Source: JAENVT01 sp963720775 (lineage in GTDB: Bacteria > Actinomycetota > Acidimicrobiia > Acidimicrobiales > Ilumatobacteraceae). From it: 64,000 nucleotides of DNA. The notes beneath the pieces were generated by a model. It was given only the letters and a program-made list of their open reading frames with translations, was not told where the DNA came from and ran no database searches. Positions within the stretch are counted from its first letter, which is position 1, and each line of letters starts with the position of its first letter. The DNA is taken from assembly GCA_963720775.1 (NCBI GenBank), contig CAVRGR010000003.1:62001-126000 (forward strand). Reading direction: 5' to 3'. Position numbers and translations under genes: made by a program. Positions 1-8,397 of the stretch are shown here, piece by piece.

Positions 1-946
1 CACCGGGGAAGGCGCGATCGCGGAACGTATCGGCGATCTTCTGGCTGATCACGACGCCACCGAGCGGCAGATAGCCGGAGTTGACTCCCTTGGCGAAGCA
101 AACGAGGTCGGGCTGCACGCCCCATCTCTGAAAGGCGAACCACTCACCGCAGCGGCCGAAACCGGCCATCACCTCGTCACAGATCATCACGATGCCGTGG
201 CGATCGCAACGCTCGCGGATGCCTTGGAGGTAGCCGTCGGGTGGCACGAGTATCCCGTTGGTGCCGACGACCGTCTCGATGAGGATCGCCGCGACGGTGT
301 GGCTGCCCTCGACCATCAGGACATCGTCGAGGTGGGCTAGGGCACGCTCGCACTCTTCGGCCTCGCTGCTCGAGTGGAAGGCGCTGCGATACGCGTATGG
401 CCCCCAGAACTTGACAACTCCGGGCATGCCCGGTTCGCTCGGCCAGCGGCGCGGATCGCCGGTGAGGCTGATGGCCCCGTTGGTGCCACCGTGGTAGCTG
501 CGGTAGTGGGTGAGGACCTTGTTGCGACTGGTGTGCAGGCGAGCCATGCGCACTGCGTTTTCGGTGGCCTCGGCCCCGCCGTTGGTGAAGAAGACCATGT
601 TCAACTGGCTGTCGTCGAGCTTCTCCGCGGCGGCTTCACAGATGAGCCGCGCCGCTTCGCTGCGCGCATCGTTGGCATGGAACGGCGCCACGGTGCACAG
701 CCGATCGGCCTGCTCCTTGATGGCCGCGACGAGCTTGGGATGCTGATGGCCGATGTTGACGTTTACGAGCTGGCTGGAGAAATCGAGGTAACGGGTGCCG
801 TCCTGCGTCCAGAAGCAGCTGCCCTCGGCTCGGGTGACGACAGCTGGGTTGAGTGCGCCTTGTGCGCTCCAGGAGTGGAAGACGTGGGCGCGGTCGTTGG
901 CGAACGCGTTCTCTGGATGAGTGTCGAGCGCAGTCATGTCGAGCAT
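1..946 (-). CDS. Class III PLP aminotransferase (partial, C-terminus beyond the left edge)
   Basis: Reading leftwards from position 946 gives about 315 residues with no stop, so the C-terminus lies outside the window. The protein has the fold-type I class III pattern: an N-terminal SQLVNVNIGHQHP segment, the cofactor-binding FFTNGGAEA, SYHGGTNGA, the DEVMAGFGR aspartate region, and the Schiff-base lysine in FAKGVNSGYLPLGG near the edge. The overall pattern resembles taurine- or omega-amino-acid:pyruvate transaminases, but the substrate cannot be told. Two in-frame ATGs (946 and 937) are possible starts. It transcribes away from the CitE-like gene, in the same direction, and a region rich in TGTAC/GTACA half-sites lies just upstream. 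Family assignment is firm, function is not. Confidence 0.9.
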   Translation of the reverse strand, partial: MLDMTALDTHPENAFANDRAHVFHSWSAQGALNPAVVTRAEGSCFWTQDGTRYLDFSSQLVNVNIGHQHPKLVAAIKEQADRLCTVAPFHANDARSEAARLICEAAAEKLDDSQLNMVFFTNGGAEATENAVRMARLHTSRNKVLTHYRSYHGGTNGAISLTGDPRRWPSEPGMPGVVKFWGPYAYRSAFHSSSEAEECERALAHLDDVLMVEGSHTVAAILIETVVGTNGILVPPDGYLQGIRERCDRHGIVMICDEVMAGFGRCGEWFAFQRWGVQPDLVCFAKGVNSGYLPLGGVVISQKIADTFRDRAFPG

Positions 947-947
947 C

Positions 948-995
948 GTATTCGATACAGAACATGCCGTACAGACTGCACTTTGTACCCGTACA
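948..995. promoter_or_regulatory. Cluster of palindromic operator-like half-sites upstream of the aminotransferase
   Basis: The gap before the aminotransferase holds TGTACCCGTACA (984-995, five-base arms around CC), another GTACA at 969-973 forming an inverted pair with the TGTAC at 984-988, and GTATTCGATAC (948-958). Three related half-sites within 50 bases suggest a repressor binding region. No regulator gene is adjacent in the window, so the bound protein is unknown. Confidence 0.4.
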
Positions 996-1001
996 GAGTT
1001 G

Positions 1002-1868
1002 TCAGCCGAGCGCGGCGATGGCCTCGGCGATCGACAGTGTGCGCTGGGCGTTGGCCACATGCAGGTTCTCGATCATGCGCCCGTCGACGGTGACGACACC
1101 TCGACCGTCGGTAACTGCCTGGTCGAAGGCGGCGATGATGCGTCGTGCCTGGTCGACGTCGGCAGGCGATGGTGCCCAGGCGTTGTTGGCGATCTCCACC
1201 TGAGTCGGATGGATCAGGGTCTTGCCGTCGAATCCGAGTTCCACGCCCTGCGCACACTCGGCGGCGAAGCCATCGAGATCCTTCACGTCGTTGAACACAC
1301 CGTCGAGGATCGTCTTGCCGGCCTCTCGCGCGGCCAGCAATGCGGTCGCCAGGTGGGTGAGCAGCGCTCGTCGTCCGGTGGCGAGCGGAACCCGCAACTC
1401 GCGAGCGAGATCGTTGGTGCCCATCACCAGGACAGACACCCGTGGATGGGCGGCTATCGAGCGGGCGTCGAAGATTGCCGTCGGCGTCTCGACCATCGCC
1501 CACACCGTCATCGATTCCGGTGCGCCGGCTGCCTCGAGTCGCGCTGACACATCGTCGAGATAGGCCACCGAGCTCACTTTTGGAACGACGACGGCGGCTG
1601 CAGTCGACGTCGCGATTGCGGCCAGATCGGCCGGTCCCCAAGGCGTGTCGAGACCGTTGCAGCGAATCGTCAGCTCGCGGCGGCCGTACTCACCTGACGC
1701 CGCGGCGGTGCAGGCGGCGACTCGGGCCGACTCCTTGGCGTCGGGAGCGACCGCATCTTCGAGGTCGAAGATGATGGCGTCGGCCGGCAACGACTTCGCC
1801 TTTTCGAGGGCGCGATCGTTGGCGGCGGGCATGTACAACGCCGAGCGCAGCGGGCGATAGCGGCTCAC
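1002..1868 (-). CDS. HpcH/HpaI aldolase / CitE-like CoA-ester lyase or malyl-CoA thioesterase
   Basis: A 288-residue TIM-barrel protein of the citrate lyase beta / malyl-CoA family. Visible family features are the N-terminal RSALYMPAANDR segment, FDLEDAVAPDAKESAR (metal-binding Glu/Asp region), AMVETPTAI (second acidic ligand) and the C-terminal KTLIHPTQVEIAN. I chose the GTG at 1868 because it overlaps the stop of the upstream lyase gene (GTGA, 1865-1868) and the homologous sequence begins there; the open frame to 1946 runs back into that gene. Paired with a true malyl-CoA lyase it may be the Mcl2-like malyl-CoA thioesterase of the ethylmalonyl-CoA pathway. That is inference from context; CitE-like lyases of other specificity look the same. 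Confidence 0.85.
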   Translation of the reverse strand: MSRYRPLRSALYMPAANDRALEKAKSLPADAIIFDLEDAVAPDAKESARVAACTAAASGEYGRRELTIRCNGLDTPWGPADLAAIATSTAAAVVVPKVSSVAYLDDVSARLEAAGAPESMTVWAMVETPTAIFDARSIAAHPRVSVLVMGTNDLARELRVPLATGRRALLTHLATALLAAREAGKTILDGVFNDVKDLDGFAAECAQGVELGFDGKTLIHPTQVEIANNAWAPSPADVDQARRIIAAFDQAVTDGRGVVTVDGRMIENLHVANAQRTLSIAEAIAALG

Positions 1869-2965
1869 GGGGCGAATCCGTACGCGGCTGCGAGCTGCGG
1901 ATCGCGCTCGGCAAGCCGATGGGCGAGGTCGACGACGACCTTGCACTGCTTGACCGATGCGTCGTCCTCCATCTTGCCGTCGAGCATGATCGCTCCGGTT
2001 CCGTCACCCATCGCATCGATGACCCGCTGGGCGCGGGCGACATCGGCCGGCCGCGGGCTGAAGACGCGCTTGGCGATCTCGATCTGTACCGGATGCAGGC
2101 TCCATGCCCCGACACATCCGAGGAGGTAGGCATTCCGAAACTGGTCTTCGCAGGCAACAGTGTCCTTGATGTCGCCGAACGGTCCGTAGAAAGGGAGCAG
2201 ACCGAACGTGACACATGCGTCGACCATTCGGGCCAGGGTGTAGTGCCACAGATCCTGTTGAAAGGTGGCTCGCATTGCCTCGGGGTTGTCGGGTTCGGGG
2301 TCGGCACGCACCACGTAGTCGGGATGGCCTCCGCCGACGCGGGTGGTCTTCATCCGACGGTTGGCGGCGAGGTCGGCGGGCCCGAGCGAAAGACCTTGCA
2401 TGCGCGGCGATGCCGCGCAGATCTCCTCGATGTTGGCCACGCCTCGGGCGGTTTCGAGGATCGCGTGCACGAGGATCGGTCGATCGAGGTGAGCGCTGGC
2501 CTCCAGTTGGGCCAGCAGGCGATCGACGTAGTGGATGTCCTCCGGGCCCTCGACCTTGGGGACCATGATGACGTCGAGCTTGTCGCCGACCTCGGTGACC
2601 AGCGTGGTGAGGTCGTCGAGGCACCACGGCGAATCGAGGCTGTTGATCCGCGTCCACAACTGCGTGTCACCCATGTTCAGCGAGCGGGCCACGTTCACCA
2701 GCCCGGCGCGCGCCGCTTCCTTGTCGGCCATCGGGATCGCGTCCTCGAGATTGCCGAGGAGGATGTCGACGGTTGGCACCACCTCGGGAAGCTTGGCCAC
2801 CACCTTGTCGATGTGCGGCGGGAAGAAGTGGATCACCCGGCTCGGCCTGAACGGGATCTCGCTCAGTGGTGCCGGGGCGCCGACAGCCAGCGGTTTGAAG
2901 AAGTCTCGGGCGCTGCGCACGGTTGCAAGGGTATGTGTCGCTGGGGTCGGCGACGAAACGGGCAT
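1865..2965 (-). CDS. mcl: L-malyl-CoA / beta-methylmalyl-CoA lyase, Chloroflexus type
   Basis: This 366-residue protein closely matches, from memory, the Chloroflexus trifunctional malyl-CoA/beta-methylmalyl-CoA/citramalyl-CoA lyase. Shared signatures are FFKPLAVGAP near residue 20, VIHFFPPHIDK, GNLEDAIPMADKEAAR, VIMVPKVEGP, LVHAILETARGVANIEEI, SLGPADLAANR, TTRVGGGHPDY, FYGPFGDIKD and the end AAAYGFAP. The family cleaves malyl-CoA or beta-methylmalyl-CoA reversibly to glyoxylate plus acetyl- or propionyl-CoA, needing Mg2+ or Mn2+. ATG 2965 is the natural start; the longer open frame upstream is antisense to the HAD gene. It is translationally coupled to the CitE-like gene that follows and diverges from the HAD gene with only nine bases between the two starts. 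Confidence 0.9.
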   Translation of the reverse strand: MPVSSPTPATHTLATVRSARDFFKPLAVGAPAPLSEIPFRPSRVIHFFPPHIDKVVAKLPEVVPTVDILLGNLEDAIPMADKEAARAGLVNVARSLNMGDTQLWTRINSLDSPWCLDDLTTLVTEVGDKLDVIMVPKVEGPEDIHYVDRLLAQLEASAHLDRPILVHAILETARGVANIEEICAASPRMQGLSLGPADLAANRRMKTTRVGGGHPDYVVRADPEPDNPEAMRATFQQDLWHYTLARMVDACVTFGLLPFYGPFGDIKDTVACEDQFRNAYLLGCVGAWSLHPVQIEIAKRVFSPRPADVARAQRVIDAMGDGTGAIMLDGKMEDDASVKQCKVVVDLAHRLAERDPQLAAAYGFAP

Positions 2966-2974
2966 GATGGTCCG

Positions 2975-3652
2975 GTGACTGTGCGTTTCAAGGCGATCCT
3001 GTTCGATGCCGGCGGGGTGCTGGTGCTTCCCGACCCGACAGTGCTCGGCCCACTGCTCGCCTACTACGGCGGTGACCCGTCCCTCGAGGCACATCGTCGC
3101 GCCCACTACGCCGGTATGGCTGCGAAGTCGGCGGCGGGCACCGCTGAAGGGTTCTGGTCGGAGTACGACTATTCGTACGTGCGCAGCATTCGCGTGCCGG
3201 AGCCGGATGTCGAGGCAGCCGTCAAGACCCTGCATCTCACTCGGAATCCGTACCTGTGGCGCTGGCCGATCCCGGAGAGCTTCGCCGCCTTGAAGGCCCT
3301 AGCAGCTGCTGGTGTGCCCCTTGGTGTCGTCTCCAACGCGAGCGGCCAGATCGACGAGATGCTCACCAGGAGCGGCGTCTGCCAAGTGGGCGACGGGCCC
3401 AACGTGTGCGTGCGGATCGTCGTCGACAGTTACCTTGTCGGGGTGACCAAACCCGACCCGCGGATCTTCGACCACGCCCTGCCACACTTCGGCTCCCTCG
3501 AGCGAGACCAGATTGCGTTCGTGGGCGATTCGGTGACGCTCGACATCGGAGCAGCCGTCGCGGCAGGGTTGCACCCGATCCTCCTCGATCCCTACGACGA
3601 TCACCCCGATGCAGACTTCGAGCGGATCCGGTCGCTGATGGAACTGTTGTGA
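2975..3652 (+). CDS. HAD-superfamily hydrolase
   Basis: A 225-residue haloacid-dehalogenase-like hydrolase of subfamily IA. Motif I is ILFDAGGVL, where the usual DxD is D-A-G, that is DxG, so the second acid is missing. Motif II is VSNAS, motif III the lysine in TKPDPRIF, and motif IV GDSVTLDIGAA. The GTG at 2975 is the start (VTVRFKAILFD); a much longer frame upstream is antisense to the malyl-CoA lyase. It ends in a GTGA overlap with the methyltransferase that follows. Loss of the motif-I second Asp usually weakens phosphatase activity, so dehalogenase-like or other chemistry is possible. Substrate unknown. Confidence 0.85.
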   Translation: MTVRFKAILFDAGGVLVLPDPTVLGPLLAYYGGDPSLEAHRRAHYAGMAAKSAAGTAEGFWSEYDYSYVRSIRVPEPDVEAAVKTLHLTRNPYLWRWPIPESFAALKALAAAGVPLGVVSNASGQIDEMLTRSGVCQVGDGPNVCVRIVVDSYLVGVTKPDPRIFDHALPHFGSLERDQIAFVGDSVTLDIGAAVAAGLHPILLDPYDDHPDADFERIRSLMELL

Positions 3653-4269
3653 CAACCGCCGAAGGCGGTCCCGGCGAGTCGGTCAGCGATCGGTGGTCGC
3701 AGTGGAGAGCCACGAACGACCTGGACGAGTACTACTCGCGGTGGAAGCGTCTCGAAGATGCCGGTCACTCGCCTCATGGAGAAGCCGATCTCATCGCCAG
3801 CTTCCGTCCGAGCAGCGTGCTCGACGCCGGCTGCGGCATGGGTCGCGTGGCGATCGAGTTGGCCAGTCGGGGCATCGATGTGGTCGGCGTCGATCTCGAC
3901 GGCGACCTCCTGGCGTTCGCCCGTCGTTCGCAAGCCTCGATCCAATGGGTGCACGCCAACCTCACGACCATGCAGCTGGGTCGTCGTTTCGACGTGGTGG
4001 CGATGCCCGGCAACGTCATGGTCTACTGCCGCCCCAGCGATCGGCAGGGCATCGTCCGGAGCGCCGCCGATCATCTCGAACCGCACGGCGTGTTGATCGC
4101 CGGATTCGACATCGAACGCAACGAGCAGGCGATCAGTGTGGGTGAGTACGACGAGTTGTGTGCGTCCTCGCATCTGGAGCTCGTCGAGCGCTGGTCGACC
4201 TGGCATCGCGACCCGTATCAGGATGGGTCGTATGCGGTGTCGGTGCATCAGCTGCGCGTGCCCGCCTGA
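3649..4269 (+). CDS. Class I SAM-dependent methyltransferase
   Basis: A 206-residue protein with the Rossmann methyltransferase core. Motif I is VLDAGCGMGRVAIEL (residues about 53-67), followed by VVGVDLDGDLLAFAR for the ribose-binding acidic residue and FDVVAMPGNVM for motif III. The GTG at 3649 overlaps the stop of the HAD gene by four bases, showing co-translation. No transmembrane segment or extra domain is seen. The acceptor substrate cannot be deduced. Convergent with the acyl-CoA dehydrogenase, nine bases away. Confidence 0.85.
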   Translation: MTTAEGGPGESVSDRWSQWRATNDLDEYYSRWKRLEDAGHSPHGEADLIASFRPSSVLDAGCGMGRVAIELASRGIDVVGVDLDGDLLAFARRSQASIQWVHANLTTMQLGRRFDVVAMPGNVMVYCRPSDRQGIVRSAADHLEPHGVLIAGFDIERNEQAISVGEYDELCASSHLELVERWSTWHRDPYQDGSYAVSVHQLRVPA

Positions 4270-4278
4270 CGCTCGGGG

Positions 4279-5898
4279 TCAGTTGTCGCAGAGGCGGCGG
4301 GCGATCACCTTGAGACACAGCGTCTCGTCGGCGCCCTCGAAGATGCTCAAGACTCGCGCGTCGACGAACAGGCGGCTCACGGGGTACTCCTCGGCGTACC
4401 CGTAACCACCGTGGATCTGCATGGCCTCGCGCGTCACCCATTCCGCGGCCCTGCACACATAGGCCTTCACCATGCTGGCCTCGATGGAGCCCTCGCCCTT
4501 GGCCATCAGCGTCGCCACGTGGTAGCTGAACTGACGAGCCGCCTGGATGAGCACGGCCATCCGGCCGAGCTTCACGCGGGTGAGCTCGTACTCGAAGATC
4601 GCCGAGCCGAACACGGTGCGGTTGCGGGCGTATTCGGCGGCCGCTTCGTAAGCCGCCTGCATCACACCGATTGCCCGTGCCGCGGTCTGCAACCGGCCGT
4701 TCTCGAAGCCCTCCATCTGGAAATAGAAGCCCTTGCCGAGCCCGGCTTCCTCGCCGATCAGGTTCGTCGCCGGTACCCACCAGTTGTCGAGGGCGATCTC
4801 GTAGCTGTGCATGCCGCGGTACCCGATGGTGTCGATCGGGCGACCTTCCATCTTCCCAACCGTGCCAGCCGCGCCCGACTCTTGCGTGAACTCGAAGCCG
4901 TGGCCTTCGCCTCTGGGCTTGGGAACGATGAACAGGCTGAGTCCGCGGTGCGTCTTGGCCCGGTCGGGGTCGGTGCGAGCGAGCAGCATCAGCACATCGG
5001 CTCGCGCCCCGAACGTGCACCACGTCTTCACGCCGTTGATCACGTAACCCGGCACGCCGTCGTTGCCGGTGGCCGGTGTGGCGGTCACCTTGATGCCGGC
5101 GACGTCGCTGCCGAAGTCGGGTTCGGTCACGGCGACAGCGGCCATCACCTCGGCGGTGGCCAGTTTCGGTAGCCAGTGGTGCTTCTGCTCCTCGGTTCCG
5201 CCCTTCAAGAGAGCCCTCGTGAGGATCTCCGGGCGTGTGATCAGCGAACCGCCGATGCCGAGTGAACCGCGACTGAGCTCCTCGGTGGCCACGACCATGG
5301 CGACGTACTCGCCGTCGCCTCCCTCGCTGTATCCGCCGTACTCGGCGGGCACGCTGAGGCCGAACACGCCCATCTCGGCGAGGCTGACGATGAGCTCCTC
5401 TGGCACGTCGCCGTTGTGACGATGCACGTGCTCGGCGCGTGGGGCGATCTCGTTGGCTGCGAACGAACGGAACGTGTCTTGAACCATCTCGAACTCGGGG
5501 TCGAGGTGGCGCGGTCCTGGCTTGTCGGCCAGAGCAGCGATGAACTCGGGACTGCGGAACTTGTCGAGGAAGGAATGGGCGTCGCGGAGGGGGGCCTCGT
5601 CAAGCCCCCACATGGCCTCTCTCCCGCACAGTCGGCTGATCAGATCGTGGATCACGTCGGCCACGAATGCGCAGGTCAGAACGGCCTCGAGGTCACCTTT
5701 CGCGCCGTAGTCGAGCATCGATCTGGCTGCTGCGACTTGGGCTGCGGCGTGAGACACGTCGTAGGCCAGCACCTGGTGTTCGTCGGGTCCACCGGTTGCC
5801 GCGAGATGACGGATTGCCCGGCCGACCACGTTGCCGGCGAGATCGATGACGTCGGCTGCGCCGACCAGGTCGGCGGCCGGCAACTCGAGGGGTTCCAT
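4279..5898 (-). CDS. Acyl-CoA dehydrogenase with N-terminal extension, probable methylsuccinyl-CoA dehydrogenase
   Basis: At 539 residues this is about 160 longer than an ordinary acyl-CoA dehydrogenase. The first 130 residues form a separate, mostly helical domain, followed by the usual core beginning near DPEFEMVQDTFRSF. Core motifs include VPAEYGGYS, AVTEPDFGSDVAG (FAD and substrate loop), GVKTWCTFGARAD, RTVFGSAIFEYELTRVKLG and the C-terminal HGGYGYAEEYPVSR. A long N-terminal extension is characteristic of (2S)-methylsuccinyl-CoA dehydrogenase of the ethylmalonyl-CoA pathway, and the nearby malyl-CoA lyase and MaoC hydratase support this reading. Specificity is inference; isobutyryl- or other branched acyl-CoA substrates remain possible. 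Confidence 0.85.
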   Translation of the reverse strand: MEPLELPAADLVGAADVIDLAGNVVGRAIRHLAATGGPDEHQVLAYDVSHAAAQVAAARSMLDYGAKGDLEAVLTCAFVADVIHDLISRLCGREAMWGLDEAPLRDAHSFLDKFRSPEFIAALADKPGPRHLDPEFEMVQDTFRSFAANEIAPRAEHVHRHNGDVPEELIVSLAEMGVFGLSVPAEYGGYSEGGDGEYVAMVVATEELSRGSLGIGGSLITRPEILTRALLKGGTEEQKHHWLPKLATAEVMAAVAVTEPDFGSDVAGIKVTATPATGNDGVPGYVINGVKTWCTFGARADVLMLLARTDPDRAKTHRGLSLFIVPKPRGEGHGFEFTQESGAAGTVGKMEGRPIDTIGYRGMHSYEIALDNWWVPATNLIGEEAGLGKGFYFQMEGFENGRLQTAARAIGVMQAAYEAAAEYARNRTVFGSAIFEYELTRVKLGRMAVLIQAARQFSYHVATLMAKGEGSIEASMVKAYVCRAAEWVTREAMQIHGGYGYAEEYPVSRLFVDARVLSIFEGADETLCLKVIARRLCDN

Positions 5899-5978
5899 CG
5901 AGCCCGAGGCTACCGAGGAGAGCTGTGTGCCCCGAAAACGCCGGCACCGGCCGGCGGGGAGGTGTGGCAGTGTGGCTC

Positions 5979-6608
5979 ATGCGTTCAGAACCAATCACAC
6001 GCATCTGCGTGTACTGCGGGTCGAATGCGGGCACATCTCTTTCCTATGGTCAGGCGGCTCGACAACTGGGATCCGCCCTTGCTCATCGCGGGATCGGTCT
6101 GGTCTACGGAGGCGGTCACGTCGGGTTGATGGGGCTGGTCGCCGATGCCGCCCTCGCCGCCGACGGCGAGGTGATCGGGGTCATCACCGAGCAACTCGTG
6201 CGTGCCGAGGTGGCCCACGACGGTCTGACGCGCCTGGAGGTGGTGCCGACGATGCACGGTCGCAAGGCTCGATTGGCGGAGCTCGCCGATGGGTTCGTTG
6301 TACTGCCAGGAGGGTTTGGCACCGTCGATGAATTTGCCGAGGCGCTGACCTGGAACCAGTTGGGCATCATCTCCAAGCCGGTCGTGCTGCTCGACGTCGA
6401 CGGCTACTGGGACCCGCTCTTCGAGTGGATGAGCAACTCCGTGGCGGCAGGGTTCGTGCGCGACTCTCATCGAATGTTGGCGCAGCGCGCTCACACCATC
6501 GACGAGGCCATCGCGCTGGCTACGGGGCCGGTGCCCGACGTCGGGCACAAGTGGATCGACCGCGATGTCACGCCACAGCCTGGTCTACCTCGTTCACGGC
6601 CCAGCTGA
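5979..6608 (+). CDS. LOG-family cytokinin riboside 5'-monophosphate phosphoribohydrolase
   Basis: A 209-residue Rossmann protein of the TIGR00730/LOG family. Diagnostic features are ICVYCGSNAG near the N-terminus, VYGGGHVGLMG (nucleotide binding), MHGRKARLAELADGF, and the signature LPGGFGTVDEF. Such enzymes hydrolyse purine nucleoside 5'-monophosphates to base plus ribose 5-phosphate. The ATG at 5979 starts the conserved region; a GTG at 5970 is better placed relative to a GGGGAGG ribosome site and would add three residues. The last 41 bases overlap convergently with the nucleotidyltransferase gene. Confidence 0.9.
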   Translation: MRSEPITRICVYCGSNAGTSLSYGQAARQLGSALAHRGIGLVYGGGHVGLMGLVADAALAADGEVIGVITEQLVRAEVAHDGLTRLEVVPTMHGRKARLAELADGFVVLPGGFGTVDEFAEALTWNQLGIISKPVVLLDVDGYWDPLFEWMSNSVAAGFVRDSHRMLAQRAHTIDEAIALATGPVPDVGHKWIDRDVTPQPGLPRSRPS

Positions 6609-7380
6609 TCACGTCGGCAGCTCGCATCATCAACGCCGGCGTAGCTTCGCCCTCACCCGTCGAGCGGGCGTTGAGCGCAGCTCTCAGCGTGTCGTGCATG
6701 GAATCGGGGGTGACCACGAGCCCGTACTCTCCAGCCCCGCGCTTCGACGTGACGTCACCTGTGAACGCCGTGTAGTGAAGGCGCAGTGCGCCGAGCGCGC
6801 ACCACTCGAACGACTCCAGATCGAATGCGGCACCTGGCTCCTGGCACGCTTCAGCCACCGACTCGGCGAGTTGGTGCCAGTACGTCGAGAGGTTGTCGAC
6901 CACGAACCGCACTCTGTCCTCGGTGTCGAGCCAGATGTTCAACGTCTCGACGCTGGGGCCGCGCACGGTCACGCCATAGGTAGCCAGCGTGTACCAGGTC
7001 ACGGGGTTGATCTCGAAGCACTCGCCGTCGTGGTGCAGTTCCCCGGCCAGCGTCCACGGGCGATGCAGCCCGGTTGCCGGCGCGGCGATGAGATCCGCCC
7101 AAGCCAGGTAAGGGCCGTCGATCCGCGGAAGCAGCGTGCGGTCAGCCAGCAGTGCGTGGATGGTACGCAGCTCACCGAAGTCTTCTTCGGTCGCCGGTTC
7201 GGCCGACACGGCAACGATGTCGATGTCGCTGCGTCCTGGTTGCCAGTCGTCGAGCGCGAACGAGCCGACGACGTACAACCCCTCGACGAGTCCCGGTGCC
7301 ACCGAATCGGCGATCTCGAGATAGGTGCCGAGCGCGGCTCGCGACATCCATTGCACCAGTCTTGCAGCCGCGAACTCCAC
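6568..7380 (-). CDS. Nucleotidyltransferase with aminoglycoside adenylyltransferase-like (DUF4111) C-terminal domain
   Basis: A 270-residue protein starting at GTG 7380. The polymerase-beta-like nucleotidyltransferase signature is present at about residues 39-58: GSFAL..W.pgRSDIDIVAV, with the DxD metal-binding pair. The C-terminal half, with the conserved TLNIWLDTEDRVRF and WCALGALRLHY segments, resembles the helical domain of streptomycin/spectinomycin adenylyltransferases. Real aminoglycoside activity is not implied; chromosomal relatives are mostly uncharacterised. It diverges from the serine hydrolase gene with 26 bases between and overlaps the LOG gene tail to tail. Confidence 0.8.
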   Translation of the reverse strand: MEFAAARLVQWMSRAALGTYLEIADSVAPGLVEGLYVVGSFALDDWQPGRSDIDIVAVSAEPATEEDFGELRTIHALLADRTLLPRIDGPYLAWADLIAAPATGLHRPWTLAGELHHDGECFEINPVTWYTLATYGVTVRGPSVETLNIWLDTEDRVRFVVDNLSTYWHQLAESVAEACQEPGAAFDLESFEWCALGALRLHYTAFTGDVTSKRGAGEYGLVVTPDSMHDTLRAALNARSTGEGEATPALMMRAADVISWAVNEVDQAVA

Positions 7381-7406
7381 GGCAGCTTGATGCTCGTGTG
7401 GTGCGA

Positions 7407-8390
7407 ATGGCTACGGTGGCTCGCGTGAACGACACGGTCGTACGGGTCGCCGATGAGCTGTTCGCGCCCGACGCGCCGCACGGCCTGAGCCTCGCCCTCG
7501 TGCTCATGCGTCGCGGTGAAGTGGTCTTCGAACGCTACGGAGCGCAGCCCGACACAGCGTTTGGCCCCGGTGGGCCGGTCGACTCGGGCACGACGCTGAT
7601 CTCGTGGAGCATGGCCAAGAGCATCACGCACGCTGCGGTCGGCATCCTCGTCGGTGATGGCGTGCTCGACCCGAGTCTTCCGGCAGCCGTTCCCAGTTGG
7701 CGAGCCACGCCGAAGGAGTCGATCACCCTGCAAGACCTGCTCGACATGCGGGCCGGACTCGAATGGGTCGAGGACTACATCGACGATTCAGTGAGCAATT
7801 GCATCGAGATGCTCTTCGGGTCGGGTCAGCACGACATGGCTGCATACGCCGCGTCGCTCCCGATAGCCGTCGCCGCCGGCTCGACGTGGAACTACTCCAG
7901 CGGCACCACCAACGTCATCTGCCGCATCGTGGGGGATGCGGTCGGTGGGGGTCGTGACGGGATGGAGACGTTCCTTCGTGAGCGGTTGTTCAGCCCGGTC
8001 GGCATGCACAGCGCGGTCCCCGAGTTCGACACCGCCGGCACGTTCATCGGATCCTCGTACGTCTACGCCACGGCTCGCGATTTCGCAGCGTTCGGCGAGC
8101 TGTATCGCAATGACGGCACAGTCGGTGGCGAGCGGCTGCTACCAGAAGGTTGGTGCGATCACGCTCGCACCTTCGTGGCTCACGACGAGGACGACTTCGA
8201 CTACGGCAGCCACTGGTGGTTGTGGCGCGATCAGCCGGGCAGCCTGGCCTGCCACGGCTACGAGGGTCAGTACTGCGTCGTGGTGCCGGACCGCGAGCTG
8301 GTGATGGTGCACCTCGGCAAGTCTCCGGTCGACGACCGCCTGGAGCTCACCAGCCGGCTGCGCACGATCGTCAACAGCATCGAGCCCTGA
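7407..8390 (+). CDS. Serine hydrolase of the class C beta-lactamase / penicillin-binding-protein-like family
   Basis: A 327-residue protein. The SxxK motif is SMAK within LISWSMAKSITH near residue 65-75, the second motif is YSS in STWNYSSGTTN, and the C-terminal SHWWLWRDQPG/HGYEGQYC region corresponds to the third motif. No signal peptide is visible, so a cytoplasmic esterase or amidase role is more likely than cell-wall work. ATG 7407 is preferred; upstream frame overlaps the divergent nucleotidyltransferase. Substrate unknown. Confidence 0.85.
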   Translation: MATVARVNDTVVRVADELFAPDAPHGLSLALVLMRRGEVVFERYGAQPDTAFGPGGPVDSGTTLISWSMAKSITHAAVGILVGDGVLDPSLPAAVPSWRATPKESITLQDLLDMRAGLEWVEDYIDDSVSNCIEMLFGSGQHDMAAYAASLPIAVAAGSTWNYSSGTTNVICRIVGDAVGGGRDGMETFLRERLFSPVGMHSAVPEFDTAGTFIGSSYVYATARDFAAFGELYRNDGTVGGERLLPEGWCDHARTFVAHDEDDFDYGSHWWLWRDQPGSLACHGYEGQYCVVVPDRELVMVHLGKSPVDDRLELTSRLRTIVNSIEP

Positions 8391-8397
8391 CTCGAAC

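Noticed and set aside
374..3652. Long plus-strand open frames across the aminotransferase and malyl-CoA lyase
   Set aside because: They are antisense shadows of clearly conserved minus-strand genes; only the HAD part from 2975 is real.
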